Assembly (NCBI RefSeq): GCF_900112285.1
Contig: NZ_FOKZ01000001.1
Coordinates: 62,001-126,000 of the forward strand
Length of the DNA stretch: 64,000 nucleotides
Source: Polaromonas sp. OV174
GTDB lineage: Bacteria; Pseudomonadota; Gammaproteobacteria; Burkholderiales; Burkholderiaceae_C
Reading direction: 5' to 3'
This document shows positions 38,838-48,471 of the stretch, in pieces. Both the position numbers and the translations under genes were made by a program. The first letter of the stretch is position 1. Every line of letters starts with the position of its first letter. Below the pieces are notes generated by a model. The model was given only the letters and a program-made list of their open reading frames with translations. It had not been told where the DNA came from and did not search any database.

Positions 38838-39287
38838 ATGGATTTAAGAAAACTCAAAACCCTGATTGACCTCGTTTCAGAGTCCAATGTGTCCGAACTT
38901 GAAATTACCGAAGCCGAGGGCAAGGTACGTATTGTCAAGTCTAGCGGCGCGCCGGTGGTGATGCAGCAGCCGGCCGTGGCCATGGTAGCAGCACCGGTGG
39001 CCAGCGCTCCGGCAGCAGCTCCTGTCGCCGAGGCAGCGCCTGCCGCTCCCGCAGGTCATGCGGTCAAGTCGCCTATGGTCGGCACTTTTTACCGCTCCTC
39101 CAGCCCTGGCGCCAAGCCTTTTGCTGAAATTGGCAGCGTGGTTAAAGAAGGCGAAACCATCTGCATCATTGAGGCCATGAAGATTCTCAACGAGATTGAG
39201 GCCGACAAATCCGGCACCGTCACCCAGATTCTTTTGGAAAATGGCCAGGCCGTTGAATACGGGCAACCTCTCTTCATTATTGAGTAA
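38838..39287 (+). CDS. accB: Acetyl-CoA carboxylase biotin carboxyl carrier protein
   Basis: 149 residues. N-terminal helical region ([34 protein letters not shown]), an Ala/Pro-rich linker (about 48-75) and a C-terminal biotinyl domain with the biotinylated Lys in [11 protein letters not shown] near 114. Carries the carboxyl group in malonyl-CoA formation for fatty acid synthesis. Start ATG 38838 with GGAGAA upstream. accC follows after 50 bp. Confidence 0.96.
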   Translation: MDLRKLKTLIDLVSESNVSELEITEAEGKVRIVKSSGAPVVMQQPAVAMVAAPVASAPAAAPVAEAAPAAPAGHAVKSPMVGTFYRSSSPGAKPFAEIGSVVKEGETICIIEAMKILNEIEADKSGTVTQILLENGQAVEYGQPLFIIE

Positions 39288-39337
39288 GCGGGCCTGTCGC
39301 CCACTTGCCACACAGGCCAGACCAGGTATTTCGACGC

Positions 39338-40687
39338 ATGTTCAAAAAAATATTGATAGCCAACCGCGGGGAGATCGCCCTGCGGATCCAGCGCGCTTGC
39401 CGGGAGCTCGGCATCAAGGCCGTGATGGTGTACTCCGAAGCCGACCGTGAGGCCAAATACATCAAGTTGGCTGACGAAGCCGTATGTATAGGGCCTGCGT
39501 CTTCGGCCCTGAGCTACCTCAACATGCCGGCCATCATTTCAGCGGCGGAGGTGACCGATGCCGAAGCCATTCACCCTGGTTACGGCTTTTTGAGCGAAAA
39601 CGCTGACTTTGCCGAGCGGGTCGAACAAAGCGGCTTCAAGTTTATTGGCCCCACGCCAGAGTCCATCCGCATCATGGGTGACAAGGTGTCGGCCAAGCAG
39701 ACCATGATCAAGGCCGGCGTGCCCTGCGTGCCCGGCTCCGAGGGCGCGCTGCCCGACGATCCGGCCGTCATCAAGCGCACCGCCAAGCAGATCGGCTACC
39801 CCGTCATCATCAAGGCGGCGGGCGGCGGTGGCGGGCGCGGCATGCGCGTGGTGCACACCGAAGCCGCCTTGCTCAATGCGGTGCAGACCACCAAGGCAGA
39901 AGCGGGCGCAGCCTTCGGCAATCCCGAGGTCTACATGGAGAAATTCCTGCAGAACCCGCGCCACATTGAAATCCAGATTCTGGCCGACCAGCACAAGAAT
40001 GCCGTCTGGCTGGGCGAGCGCGACTGCTCCATGCAGCGCCGCCACCAAAAAGTCATTGAAGAAGGCCCGGCCCCCGGGATTCCGCGCAAGCAGATTGAAC
40101 GCATCGGCGAGCGCTGCGTGGCAGCGGTCAAGAAAATCGGCTACCGCGGCGCCGGCACCTTCGAGTTTCTCTACGAAAATGGCGAGTTTTATTTCATCGA
40201 GATGAACACCCGCGTTCAGGTGGAGCACCCGGTCACGGAGTGGATCACCGGCGTTGACATCGTCAGAACCCAGATCATGGTGGCAGCCGGTGCACGGCTG
40301 CCTTTTGCCCAGCGCGACATCCAGATCAAGGGCCATTCGATTGAATGCCGCATCAACGCGGAAGACCCCTACAAGTTCACGCCTTCGCCAGGGCGCATCA
40401 CGACCTGGCACACGCCGGGCGGCCCGGGCGTGCGGGTGGATTCGCATATTTATGCCAACTACTTTGTGCCGCCCAACTATGACTCGATGATTGGCAAGAT
40501 CATTGTTCATGGCGATACGCGCGAACAAGCGCTGGCCCGCATGAGTACCGCACTGGCCGAAACCGTGGTGGAAGGCATTAACACCAATATTCCGCTGCAT
40601 CGCGAGCTGATGGTGGATGCCAAGTTTATGGACGGCGGCACCAATATTCACTACCTGGAAGAGTGGTTGTCAAAGCGTGAACGCTAA
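39338..40687 (+). CDS. accC: Acetyl-CoA carboxylase biotin carboxylase subunit
   Basis: 449 residues, the family length. ATP-grasp enzyme that carboxylates biotin on Acc[22 protein letters not shown] at the N-terminus, glycine-rich [14 protein letters not shown] near 159, [16 protein letters not shown] near 227, and [20 protein letters not shown] near 287 containing catalytic residues. ATG 39338 chosen because it gives the invariant family N-terminus. Operon with accB upstream and prmA downstream. Confidence 0.97.
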   Translation: MFKKILIANRGEIALRIQRACRELGIKAVMVYSEADREAKYIKLADEAVCIGPASSALSYLNMPAIISAAEVTDAEAIHPGYGFLSENADFAERVEQSGFKFIGPTPESIRIMGDKVSAKQTMIKAGVPCVPGSEGALPDDPAVIKRTAKQIGYPVIIKAAGGGGGRGMRVVHTEAALLNAVQTTKAEAGAAFGNPEVYMEKFLQNPRHIEIQILADQHKNAVWLGERDCSMQRRHQKVIEEGPAPGIPRKQIERIGERCVAAVKKIGYRGAGTFEFLYENGEFYFIEMNTRVQVEHPVTEWITGVDIVRTQIMVAAGARLPFAQRDIQIKGHSIECRINAEDPYKFTPSPGRITTWHTPGGPGVRVDSHIYANYFVPPNYDSMIGKIIVHGDTREQALARMSTALAETVVEGINTNIPLHRELMVDAKFMDGGTNIHYLEEWLSKRER

Positions 40688-40705
40688 GCCGGCCGAAAGA
40701 CACTG

Positions 40706-41602
40706 ATGAGCATGTTCGAGTTGATTTTGCTGGCGCCTGTTCACGAAGTGGAGACGCTTAGCGAGGCGCTGGATGCGCTGGATGCGCTCAGCGTATCGGT
40801 GGAAGATGCCGATGCGCAGACGCCTGCCGAGCAGGCCTTGTTCGGCGAGCCCGGCATGCCGCCGCCCAAGGCCGGCTGGGAGCGATCCCGCATGGTGTCG
40901 CTGTTTGCCACCGGAGCCCTGGCGCGGGATGCCGCACGGGTGCTGGAGGCGCAGGATTTCTTTGCCGGCTGCCAGCTGGTGGCGGTTCAGCCCGTCCCCG
41001 AGCAGGACTGGGTGCGTTTGACGCAATCGCAGTTCACACCGGTAGAAATCACGCCCGAATTCTGGATCGTGCCGACCTGGCATGAGCCGCCGGCGCAAGC
41101 CAAGCAGCTGATTCGCCTGGATCCAGGGCTGGCCTTTGGTACCGGCACCCATCCCACGACGCGCATGTGCTTGCGCTGGATTGCCGGTAACGGCGCGCCT
41201 GCCAAGTCACTGGGACGTGTGCTCGACTATGGCTGCGGCTCTGGCATTTTGGCCATAGGCGCGGCGAAGTTTGGCGCCAGCGCCATTGATGCGGTGGATA
41301 TTGACGAGGCGGCGGTCGGCTCGACCCGCGCCAACGCCGAGGCCAATCACGTGAGCCTGCAGGCCGGCCTGCCAGACAAGGCCATAGGGCAGTACCAAAC
41401 CGTGCTGGCCAATATTCTGGCAACGCCGCTCAAGGTGCTGGCGCCGCTGCTGTGCTCGCATGTTGAAAAGGGCGGCCATCTGGTGCTGGCAGGCATTCTG
41501 GAGCGACAGGCCGACGAACTCAAGGCGGCCTATCTGCCTTATTGCCAGCTCCAGGTGCATGACCAGGAAGAGGGCTGGATCTTGATGACGGCACGGCTTT
41601 GA
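40706..41602 (+). CDS. prmA: Ribosomal protein L11 methyltransferase PrmA
   Basis: 298 residues. N-terminal substrate-recruiting domain followed by a SAM methyltransferase domain: DPGLAFGTGTHPTTRMCLRWI near 134, LDYGCGSGILAIGAAKFGA near 173, NILATPLKVLAPLL near 235. Trimethylates ribosomal protein L11. The accB-accC-prmA order is common in beta-proteobacteria. Start ATG 40706, 18 bp after accC, with CGAAAG upstream. Confidence 0.95.
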   Translation: MSMFELILLAPVHEVETLSEALDALDALSVSVEDADAQTPAEQALFGEPGMPPPKAGWERSRMVSLFATGALARDAARVLEAQDFFAGCQLVAVQPVPEQDWVRLTQSQFTPVEITPEFWIVPTWHEPPAQAKQLIRLDPGLAFGTGTHPTTRMCLRWIAGNGAPAKSLGRVLDYGCGSGILAIGAAKFGASAIDAVDIDEAAVGSTRANAEANHVSLQAGLPDKAIGQYQTVLANILATPLKVLAPLLCSHVEKGGHLVLAGILERQADELKAAYLPYCQLQVHDQEEGWILMTARL

Positions 41603-41664
41603 GTGCGCCTTGAGCGCAGACTTGTTCGTGTTTCCCCTCTCCCGTCGCACCGGCAGCACACGCC

Positions 41665-41670
41665 TACAAT
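41665..41670 (+). promoter_or_regulatory. -10 box close to the DUF3426 gene start
   Basis: TACAAT ends 10 bases before the ATG at 41681; no ribosome site. The predicted leader would be only a few bases. Confidence 0.4.
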
Positions 41671-41680
41671 TTGGCGCTAA

Positions 41681-42757
41681 ATGAGCCTGATTACGCGCTG
41701 CCCCAGCTGCGGCACGATGTTCAAAGTCGTGGCCGATCAACTCAAGGTCGCGCAAGGCTGGGTGCGCTGCGGCCATTGCTCTGAAGTATTTGATGCCTCG
41801 GCGCAACTACAAGCGGACGAAGCCGCCAGATCGGGCGCTGTAGCCTCGGCGCCTGAGGCGCTGGCGGCTGTTCAGCAGAGCGCCCCATCACAGCTTGCGG
41901 CAGAGCCGGAGCCCCCAGAAGAAACCGCCAAGTCCTTGGCCGTTCGGGAGGCTGTGACGCCTGAGGCCTTGGCGCCGAATGAGGCTGGCGATTTTGACCC
42001 GGCCAGTTGGAAGCAGGCGCGGCAATTGCCCGACCCCGAATCCGAGCATGTCCCTGCTAGTGCTTCTGCGCTTGATGACACGCCCGGCCCACAGGAGTTG
42101 GCGCATACGCAGGCCGCCGCCGATGAGGCCGAGACGGATGTCGAGCCGGCGGAGCAGCAGGCCAGCATGGCGGCAGAGCCTGATGCGGAGCAGGACGTTT
42201 CCTTTGTCAGGGATGCGCAGCGCAAGGCCTTCTGGAAAAAACCGCTGATTCGTGGCTTGCTGGCTTGCCTGGCCCTGGCCTTGCTGGTCGCGCTGGCCTT
42301 GCAGTGGGTGGTGCAGCAAAGAGATCGCCTGGTTGCGCTGGAGCCGCGGCTCCTGCCCGCATTGCAGGCTTTGTGCGTGCCCCTGCGCTGTGACATACGG
42401 CCGCCACGCCATATCGAGTCGCTGGTGATTGACAGCTCCAGTTTCAACCATCTCGGCGCAGAGACCTATCGCCTCAGCTTCACCCTAAAAAATACCGGCC
42501 CGATTCCTCTGGAAATACCCTTGCTGGAGTTGAGCCTGACCGACACCCGGGACCAGACGCTGCTGCGCCGGGTGCTGTTGCCTGCGCAGTTCGGCGCCAG
42601 CGGTGCTACGCTGGCGGCGCATTCGGAGCTGGCCGGCGTGCTGAGTCTGAAAGTAGCGAGCGAGGCCGAACAGGCGGCTGCGCCCTTGTCGCCATCTTCC
42701 GCGCCAGCCCTGCCGCTACGGGTGGCCGGCTACCGTATCCTGGCTTTTTATCCTTGA
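41681..42757 (+). CDS. Zinc-ribbon and DUF3426 domain membrane protein
   Basis: 358 residues. The N-terminus is an MJ0042-type zinc ribbon with Cys pairs CPSCGTMF near residue 7 and CGHCSEVF near 28. A long acidic, low-complexity region (about 45-180) is followed by one membrane helix (GLLACLALALLVALALQWVV near 190) and a C-terminal DUF3426 beta-rich domain (DIRPPRHIESLVIDSSSFNHLG). Function unknown; the topology suggests a cytoplasmic zinc ribbon linked to a periplasmic domain. It follows prmA, as in many Burkholderiales. Confidence 0.85.
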   Translation: MSLITRCPSCGTMFKVVADQLKVAQGWVRCGHCSEVFDASAQLQADEAARSGAVASAPEALAAVQQSAPSQLAAEPEPPEETAKSLAVREAVTPEALAPNEAGDFDPASWKQARQLPDPESEHVPASASALDDTPGPQELAHTQAAADEAETDVEPAEQQASMAAEPDAEQDVSFVRDAQRKAFWKKPLIRGLLACLALALLVALALQWVVQQRDRLVALEPRLLPALQALCVPLRCDIRPPRHIESLVIDSSSFNHLGAETYRLSFTLKNTGPIPLEIPLLELSLTDTRDQTLLRRVLLPAQFGASGATLAAHSELAGVLSLKVASEAEQAAAPLSPSSAPALPLRVAGYRILAFYP

Positions 42758-42773
42758 TTGAATTGAGAACTGA

Positions 42774-43676
42774 ATGTCTGTTGTGATTTGTGGCTCGCTG
42801 GCCTTTGACACCATCATGAGTTTTGAGGGCCGTTTTTCGGAGCAGATACTGCCCGACCAACTGCACATCCTCAATGTGTCCTTTCTGGTGCCTGCGCTGC
42901 GCCGCGAATTTGGCGGCTGTGCCGGCAACATTGCCTACAGCCTCAAGCAACTCGGCGGCTCTGCTTTGCCCATGGCCACCGTGGGCAGTGATGGCGCCGA
43001 GTACCTGGAGCGCATGAAAGCACAGGGCATCAGCACCGAATTTGTCCGCCAGGTTGACGACACTTACACCGCCCAGGCCATGATCATGACCGACCGCGAC
43101 AACAACCAGATCACGGCCTTTCACCCCGGCGCCATGATGCAGGCCCACGGCACCCGTATCGAGGCCCGCAGCGACATTACGCTGGGCATCATTTCGCCCG
43201 ATGGGCGTGACGCCATGCTGCAGCATGCCGAACAGTTTAAGGCCGCCGACATTCCCTTTGTCTTTGACCCGGGTCAGGGCCTGCCGATGTTTGACGGCCA
43301 GGAGCTGGCCCACTTCGTCGAGCTGGCGACCTGGGTGACGGTCAATGACTATGAAGCTAAGATGCTTTGCGATCGCACCGGTTTGTCTTGCGAGCAGCTG
43401 TCCCGGCGCGTGCAGGGCCTGATCGTGACCCTGGGCGCCGAAGGCTGCGAGGTCTGGATAGACGGTGAGAAAACCCTGGTGGCACCGGTCAAGGCCGAGG
43501 CCGTGGTCGATCCGACGGGCTGCGGCGATGCCTTCCGCGGTGCGCTGCTGTTCGGGCTGGAGCAGGGCTGGTCGCTGGCCCGCTGTGCAGCGCTGGGAAA
43601 CCAGGTGGGGGCCAAGAAAATCGCCACCCGTGGCGGCCAGAATTACACTCTGAATATTGCAGAAATGACGGCCTAG
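42774..43676 (+). CDS. PfkB-family carbohydrate/nucleoside kinase
   Basis: 300 residues, ribokinase fold. First signature FGGCAGNIAYSLKQLGG near residue 46 and second signature DPTGCGDAFRGALLFGLEQG near 244 with the catalytic Asp. The N-terminus (VVICGSLAFDTIMSFEGRFSEQILPDQLHILNVSF) resembles the bacterial adenosine-kinase-like branch. Substrate not provable by eye. Start ATG 42774, 17 bp after the DUF3426 gene. Confidence 0.88.
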   Translation: MSVVICGSLAFDTIMSFEGRFSEQILPDQLHILNVSFLVPALRREFGGCAGNIAYSLKQLGGSALPMATVGSDGAEYLERMKAQGISTEFVRQVDDTYTAQAMIMTDRDNNQITAFHPGAMMQAHGTRIEARSDITLGIISPDGRDAMLQHAEQFKAADIPFVFDPGQGLPMFDGQELAHFVELATWVTVNDYEAKMLCDRTGLSCEQLSRRVQGLIVTLGAEGCEVWIDGEKTLVAPVKAEAVVDPTGCGDAFRGALLFGLEQGWSLARCAALGNQVGAKKIATRGGQNYTLNIAEMTA

Positions 43677-43729
43677 GCTAATAAGGACGGGCGCAAGGCG
43701 CTATTTAATCAATAGCGCCTGAGCCGTCC
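43673..43729. terminator. Repeat-derived double hairpin between convergent genes
   Basis: A dispersed repeat copy here forms a perfect 9-bp stem (GGCGCTATT 43697-43705, AATAGCGCC 43711-43719), enclosed by GGACGG (43685-43690) with CCGTCC (43724-43729). It lies between the convergent kinase and protease genes and could act as a bidirectional terminator, though a U tract is lacking. Confidence 0.5.
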
Positions 43730-43764
43730 GCAAGCCGCGCCAGCGCGCTAGGGCTGGCGATATT

Positions 43765-44931
43765 TCAGCGCTGCATCTTGGGGCGTTGGCGCTTGCCGGG
43801 AACCACCGCAATCTCGGCCTTGCCATCGCCGCGCAGCACGCTCAGCGGCGCAGGCGTGCCGGGTTTGAGGGCTGCCACGGCGGTCAGCAACTGGCTCACG
43901 CTGCCGACCGGTTTGCCGTTGACCGCCGTGATGACGTCGCCGGGTCGGATGCCGGCCTGCGCGGCCGGGCCGTTTTGCAGCACGCCGGTGATGATGACGC
44001 CGCCCGTCTTCAGCGCTTCGGGCTTGATCCTGAAGGTTTCTGCCAACTCGGGGTTCAGGTCTTGCGGCTCCACGCCAATCCAGCCACGTGTTACCTGGCC
44101 GTCTTTCACGATGCCATCGAGCACCTGCTTGGCGGTGGACACGGGAATGGCAAAGCCAATGCCCATGGAGCCGCCCGAGCGTGAGTAGATCGCCGTGTTG
44201 ATGCCCATCAGGTTGCCGTTCACATCGACCAGCGCGCCGCCCGAGTTGCCGGGGTTGATGGCGGCGTCGGTCTGGATGAAATTCTCGAAGGTATTGATGC
44301 CCAGCTGGTTGCGCCCGAGCGCGCTGACAATGCCGCCGGTCACGGTCTGGCCCACGCCAAAGGGGTTGCCAATGGCCAGCACTGGATCGCCGACCTGCAA
44401 GGCGTCGGAGTTGCCCAGCACGATGACGGGCAGCTTGTCCAGCTCGATCTTGAGTATGGCCAGGTCGGTGTCGGGGTCTGTGCCAATCACCTGAGCCCTG
44501 GCCTTGCGGGTGTCGTTGAGGATGACTTCAATTTCATCCGCGCCTTCGACCACGTGGTTGTTGGTCAGTATGTAGCCGCCAGGGCTGACGATGACGCCGC
44601 TACCCAGACCGGCCTGCGCTTCGCCCGGGCCCTGGTCGCCAAAGAAAAACTTGAACCAGGGATCGTCGGCCTGCGGGTTTCTGGCGGCCGCCTTGCTGGT
44701 GTTGATGCTGACCACTGCCGCCGATGCCACTTTGGCGGCCGAGGCAAAGCTGCCGGCTGCGGCGCCTGTGCGCGGGACGCTGTTGGCAGGCGCCTCTATC
44801 ACCGACACGCCGCCCAGGGAGCGGCTTCTATCCAGCCATTGCGGCTTGAGCGTGGCCACCACGAAATAGGCCGCCAGAAAAACGGTCACGGTCTGGGAGA
44901 ACAGGAGCCAGGTGCGCTTCATGGATGACAT
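43765..44931 (-). CDS. DegS/HhoB-like trypsin-type serine protease with one PDZ domain
   Basis: 388 residues. N-terminal membrane anchor (LLFSQTVTVFLAAYFVVATL), then a protease domain with His in NNHVVEGADEIEV near 125, Asp in DPDTDLAILKI near 156 and Ser in NPGNSGGALVDVNG near 228, and one PDZ domain (GVIITGVLQNGPAAQAGIRPGDVITAVNGKPV). The single PDZ and anchor resemble DegS, the periplasmic sensor protease that cuts anti-sigma factor; rseA/rpoE are not nearby. Start ATG 44931; ATG 44922 three codons later is as plausible. Confidence 0.88.
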   Translation of the reverse strand: MSSMKRTWLLFSQTVTVFLAAYFVVATLKPQWLDRSRSLGGVSVIEAPANSVPRTGAAAGSFASAAKVASAAVVSINTSKAAARNPQADDPWFKFFFGDQGPGEAQAGLGSGVIVSPGGYILTNNHVVEGADEIEVILNDTRKARAQVIGTDPDTDLAILKIELDKLPVIVLGNSDALQVGDPVLAIGNPFGVGQTVTGGIVSALGRNQLGINTFENFIQTDAAINPGNSGGALVDVNGNLMGINTAIYSRSGGSMGIGFAIPVSTAKQVLDGIVKDGQVTRGWIGVEPQDLNPELAETFRIKPEALKTGGVIITGVLQNGPAAQAGIRPGDVITAVNGKPVGSVSQLLTAVAALKPGTPAPLSVLRGDGKAEIAVVPGKRQRPKMQR

Positions 44932-45088
44932 AGGTGTTGGTGGAGTGTGAGAGATAAGGGGGTAGGGCCGGGTTGTCCATGGGCAGCTTGCCGCCTGCGT
45001 ATTGTGCCTTCATGCCGATGGGAAAGTGACGTGAGCGCGACGCTTGGCCCCGGTCTGACGCGGAGCAAACGCCATGGCCCAGGCCTGA

Positions 45089-45094
45089 GACAAT
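45089..45094 (+). promoter_or_regulatory. -10 box immediately before the NIF3 gene (leaderless pattern)
   Basis: GACAAT, then CCAGGC, then ATG at 45101: 6-nt gap and no ribosome site. Confidence 0.45.
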
Positions 45095-45100
45095 CCAGGC

Positions 45101-45862
45101 ATGAGCACCACCCGATCCGAATTACTGCAGGCCTTTGACGCGCTGCTGCAGCCCGCACGCTTCAAGGACTATGGCCCCAACGGCCTGCAGGTTGAGGGGA
45201 GAGCGCAGATTCAGCGCATCGTCTCCGGCGTCACCGCCAGCCGTGCGCTGATTGAAGCGGCGATTGATGCCAAGGCGGATGCCATTTTTGTTCACCACGG
45301 CCTGTTCTGGCGTGGTCAGGATGGCTGCGTCACCGGCTGGATGAAGCAGCGCCTGGCGCTGCTGCTGGCCCACGATATCAATCTTTATGCTTACCACCTG
45401 CCGCTCGATGCCCACCCGGAGCTTGGCAACAATGCCCAGCTGGGCCGGCAATTGGGCCTGAGCGCGACGGCGCGCTTCGGTGAGCAGGAACTGGGTTTTC
45501 TGGGCGGACGTGCCGATGGCGGCAGCTTTGCCAGCGCCGATGCGCTGGCCCGGCATCTGGAATATGCATTAAATCGACCGGTAGTGCAGGTAGGACAAAC
45601 GCATGGAGCTATAAAAAAGATAGCGTGGTGCAGTGGCGGCGCACAGAGCTATTTTGAAGCGGCGATTGCTGCGGGTGCCGATGCCTTCATCACTGGCGAG
45701 ATCTCCGAACCACAGGCGCATTACGCCCGCGAAATGGGCACCGTGTTTATCGCCTGCGGCCACCATGCGTCCGAGCGTTACGGCGCGCCGGCCGTAGCTA
45801 GCCAGGTGGCGACGCAGTTCGGCCTGGCCCACGAATTCATAGATATCGACAACCCGGCCTGA
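45101..45862 (+). CDS. NIF3/YbgI-family metal-binding protein
   Basis: 253 residues, usual length. Metal-binding segments: FVHHGLFWRGQD near 66, AYHLPLDAHPELGNNAQLG near 97, and the C-terminal ACGHHASERYGAPAVASQVATQFGLAHEFID near 214. The family forms a dinuclear-metal toroid; it is often annotated as GTP cyclohydrolase 1 type 2 homologue, and its true role is uncertain. About 45578-45626 resembles a dispersed repeat, encoding NRPVVQVGQTHGAIKKI without a visible length change. Confidence 0.9.
   Translation: MSTTRSELLQAFDALLQPARFKDYGPNGLQVEGRAQIQRIVSGVTASRALIEAAIDAKADAIFVHHGLFWRGQDGCVTGWMKQRLALLLAHDINLYAYHLPLDAHPELGNNAQLGRQLGLSATARFGEQELGFLGGRADGGSFASADALARHLEYALNRPVVQVGQTHGAIKKIAWCSGGAQSYFEAAIAAGADAFITGEISEPQAHYAREMGTVFIACGHHASERYGAPAVASQVATQFGLAHEFIDIDNPA
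45578..45626 (+). repeat. Probable dispersed repeat copy inside the NIF3 gene
   Basis: GGTAGTGCAGGTAGGAC..., GCATGGAGCTATAAA and GATAGCG align with the family ends GCAAGCTATTTA and GATAGC seen at 37205. The match is weaker than for intergenic copies. Confidence 0.3.
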
Positions 45863-45874
45863 GCCGGCGGCGCT

Positions 45875-47179
45875 TTACAGGGCGTGAGCCGGTGACCGGC
45901 TGCTGTGCCGGGCCGGGCGCGGGGCCTGTGCGCGGCGTGGCGCGTCGGAACGCATGGCGTGCCAGCTGGCACCCAGTTCGGCGCGCTCCAGCGGCACGGC
46001 CTGGTGGCTCAGCTCATCGAGAAAGGCGGCGCGCAAACGCATGCTGCGTGCCGCCGTGGCCATCTCTTGCGCTTCGTGCAACAACTGGGTCACATCTTTG
46101 TTTGCACCCGACAGGTGGACCATGCCGACGCCTATGCAGGCCTTGAGCTGGATGCGCTCGCCGTTGAGCGCGGTTACCTCCAGCGGCTGCCGCAGGCTAT
46201 AGGCAACGCGCAGGCCCAGGGTGCGTATCCAGCGTGGCGAGTGCAGGGTTTCTATCAAGGCGACAAAACAGCGGTCGTAATAACGTCCGGCCGGGTTGAC
46301 GAGGCCGATGTGGCTTTGCATGCGCCGGGCCAGCTGGTGGTAAATCTCGTTCAGCCCGTACTGGCCGACCTGGGTCAGCAGCTCTTCCGGCTCAAACAGC
46401 CGCACCACCACCAAGGCGCCGTCGCGCCGAGTGCGCGCCAAGCGGCGTTGCGCATTGACGATTTTTTGCACGGCCAAGACGCTGCTGTCGAGTTGGGTGA
46501 CCGGGTCGCGCCGGGAGCGCATGGGGTTGCGGATCTGCAGGTCCTGGTGATTGCGTAACCACAAGGTCACGGCGATCAGCGAAATACTCAGCAAGCCCGA
46601 CAGGGCCACGATGGCCTGCAGTGTTGCCGACGGCGGTGTGATATTCCAGGCCAGCCAGTACAAACCACCTTGCAGGGGCAGCGTCAGCACGCTGCCGACG
46701 ACCAAGCCCCAGGCCAGGCGGTCGCCCTGCCGGGCCGCTCGCACCACCAGCCACAAGGCCAGCAGCAGGGTGCCTACGGTCAGCGCGGCAGAGACGGCCA
46801 GCTGCAGGCCGGAAGGCAGAAATAGGCATAGCAGAGCCCCCGACAGGCACACGGCGATAGCGCCGCGAAAGCAAAGGTCCATCAGACGGTCGCGCCTGGC
46901 CGCTGACAGCCAGCGATTGAGCCCGTAAGCACCCATGGCTGCACACAGCGGCCCGATCAGCACCTGAGCAATGTGCAGCCACGGCGCACCGGCTTGCGCG
47001 AGCATCGTCTCGGGCAAGTCGCTGAGCAGGGCGCAGAACAGCCAGCTGGCGCTGATGTAGATCAGGCAAAGTATGCTGGCCTGGTCGCGGCTGTAGATGG
47101 CGTTGGCAACCGCCAGCAGCACCACCACGCCAATGGCGCCCATGGCGGCGCTCCAGATCATCAATTCAACTGCGTTCAT
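45875..47179 (-). CDS. Membrane protein with degenerate GGDEF-like domain
   Basis: 434 residues. The first 225 contain about seven hydrophobic helices; then a cytoplasmic domain begins DPVTQLDSSVLAVQKIVNAQRRLARTRRDGALVVVRLF and runs through LNEIYHQLARRMQSHI. This has the layout of a diguanylate cyclase, but the active-site turn reads GRYYDRCFVAL in place of GG(D/E)EF, and the metal-binding pattern is missing. It is therefore probably a sensor or inactive relative rather than a c-di-GMP synthase. The basic, Arg/Pro/Ala-rich C-terminal tail is unusual. Monocistronic, convergent with the NIF3 gene. Confidence 0.7.
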   Translation of the reverse strand: MNAVELMIWSAAMGAIGVVVLLAVANAIYSRDQASILCLIYISASWLFCALLSDLPETMLAQAGAPWLHIAQVLIGPLCAAMGAYGLNRWLSAARRDRLMDLCFRGAIAVCLSGALLCLFLPSGLQLAVSAALTVGTLLLALWLVVRAARQGDRLAWGLVVGSVLTLPLQGGLYWLAWNITPPSATLQAIVALSGLLSISLIAVTLWLRNHQDLQIRNPMRSRRDPVTQLDSSVLAVQKIVNAQRRLARTRRDGALVVVRLFEPEELLTQVGQYGLNEIYHQLARRMQSHIGLVNPAGRYYDRCFVALIETLHSPRWIRTLGLRVAYSLRQPLEVTALNGERIQLKACIGVGMVHLSGANKDVTQLLHEAQEMATAARSMRLRAAFLDELSHQAVPLERAELGASWHAMRSDAPRRAQAPRPARHSSRSPAHAL

Positions 47180-47421
47180 GTCGTCCTCGTTGGTCGGTCA
47201 GTGTTGCCAGCACGCTTTGCGCCAAAATACCATCGACATCACGCATTAACAGCTTCCTTCTATTTGTTGGCCTGCCTATCTTGATTGAGGTGCGTGCGAC
47301 GGGGCAGGTCGCGCCTCACGCCTCAAGACAGGCTGACATTCAAATCATTATGGGTCGTTCAGATGCAAGAGAAAATCATGAGAAACACCAAGAAGTGGCC
47401 AGCCCAGGCAGGGGGCCTGCC

Positions 47422-48465
47422 ATGGCATTGACCCGGCCGCTGCTCATCACCATGGGGGATCCGGCTGGCATTGGCCCGGAAATCATTGCCAAGCTGTTTC
47501 GCGATTCGCCTGCCGAGTTGGCCGCTTGTGTGGTGGTCGGCGATGTTTCTACCTTGCGGCGGGCCGCGCAATTGACCAGCGGCGGCGCTGTCGATGTTCC
47601 GGTGGCCCTGTTGGAGTCGTTGGCTGATTGGCAGGCGGTGCCGCTGCGCTGCCTCCCGGTGCTGCAGCAATGCGCGCTGCCGGAAATAGTGCCCTATGGG
47701 CGAATCAGTGCTTTGGCCGGGCAGGCCGCGGCTGACTGCATCGTCTGGGCCGCGCGCGCCGTGCTTGCCGGCCAGGCCGCTGCCATGGTGACGGCGCCTA
47801 TTCACAAGGAGGCGCTGGCCGCCGCCGGTGGCTGGGCCGCCAGGTTCCCAGGCCATACCGAAATGCTGCAGGCCGAGGCCGCAGCGTTTCTGGGCCAGCC
47901 CGTGAGTGAGGTGCCGGTGCGCATGATGCTGGCCAATGATGAACTCAAGACCGTGCTGGTCAGCATTCACCTGTCGCTGCGTCGCGCCATTGATGCCGTG
48001 ACTTTTGACAATGTGCTGCAAACCCTGCGCATCACGCATAGTGCCGTGGGCGCCAGCCTGGGCCGGTCGCCGCGAATTGCCGTGGCGGGTCTGAACCCGC
48101 ATGCCGGCGAGGGCGGGCTGTTCGGCGATGAAGAGTTGGTCGTCATTTCACCCGCTATCGCCGCCGCGCGGGCCGAGGGGCTCGATGTTCACGGTCCGTT
48201 TGCGCCTGACACGGTGTTCATGCGGGCTCGTCACGCCCCGGGCAAGGCCGGCGAGTTTGACGTGGTGGTCGCCATGTACCACGACCAGGGGCTGATCCCG
48301 GTCAAATACCTGGGGGTGGAGCAGGGTGTGAACGTCACCTTGGGGCTGCCGCTGGTGCGCACCAGTCCGGACCATGGCACCGCTTTTGACATCGCCGGCA
48401 GCGGACGCGCCGATGCGGCCAGCCTGCTGGCGGCGATTCGCATGGCGCGCCGCTTGTCCGTCTAA
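47422..48465 (+). CDS. pdxA: 4-hydroxythreonine-4-phosphate dehydrogenase PdxA
   Basis: 347 residues. NAD-dependent oxidation of 4-phosphohydroxy-L-threonine in pyridoxal phosphate synthesis. N-terminal LLITMGDPAGIGPEII, metal-binding histidines in TAPIHKEAL near 125, the NPHAGEGGLFGDEE segment near 220 and YHDQGLIPVKYL near 285, then GLPLVRTSPDHGTAFDIAG. I start at ATG 47422 with GGGGG 8-12 bases upstream; the frame is open for 47 more codons upstream, without family resemblance. Confidence 0.92.
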   Translation: MALTRPLLITMGDPAGIGPEIIAKLFRDSPAELAACVVVGDVSTLRRAAQLTSGGAVDVPVALLESLADWQAVPLRCLPVLQQCALPEIVPYGRISALAGQAAADCIVWAARAVLAGQAAAMVTAPIHKEALAAAGGWAARFPGHTEMLQAEAAAFLGQPVSEVPVRMMLANDELKTVLVSIHLSLRRAIDAVTFDNVLQTLRITHSAVGASLGRSPRIAVAGLNPHAGEGGLFGDEELVVISPAIAAARAEGLDVHGPFAPDTVFMRARHAPGKAGEFDVVVAMYHDQGLIPVKYLGVEQGVNVTLGLPLVRTSPDHGTAFDIAGSGRADAASLLAAIRMARRLSV

Positions 48466-48471
48466 ACAGGG

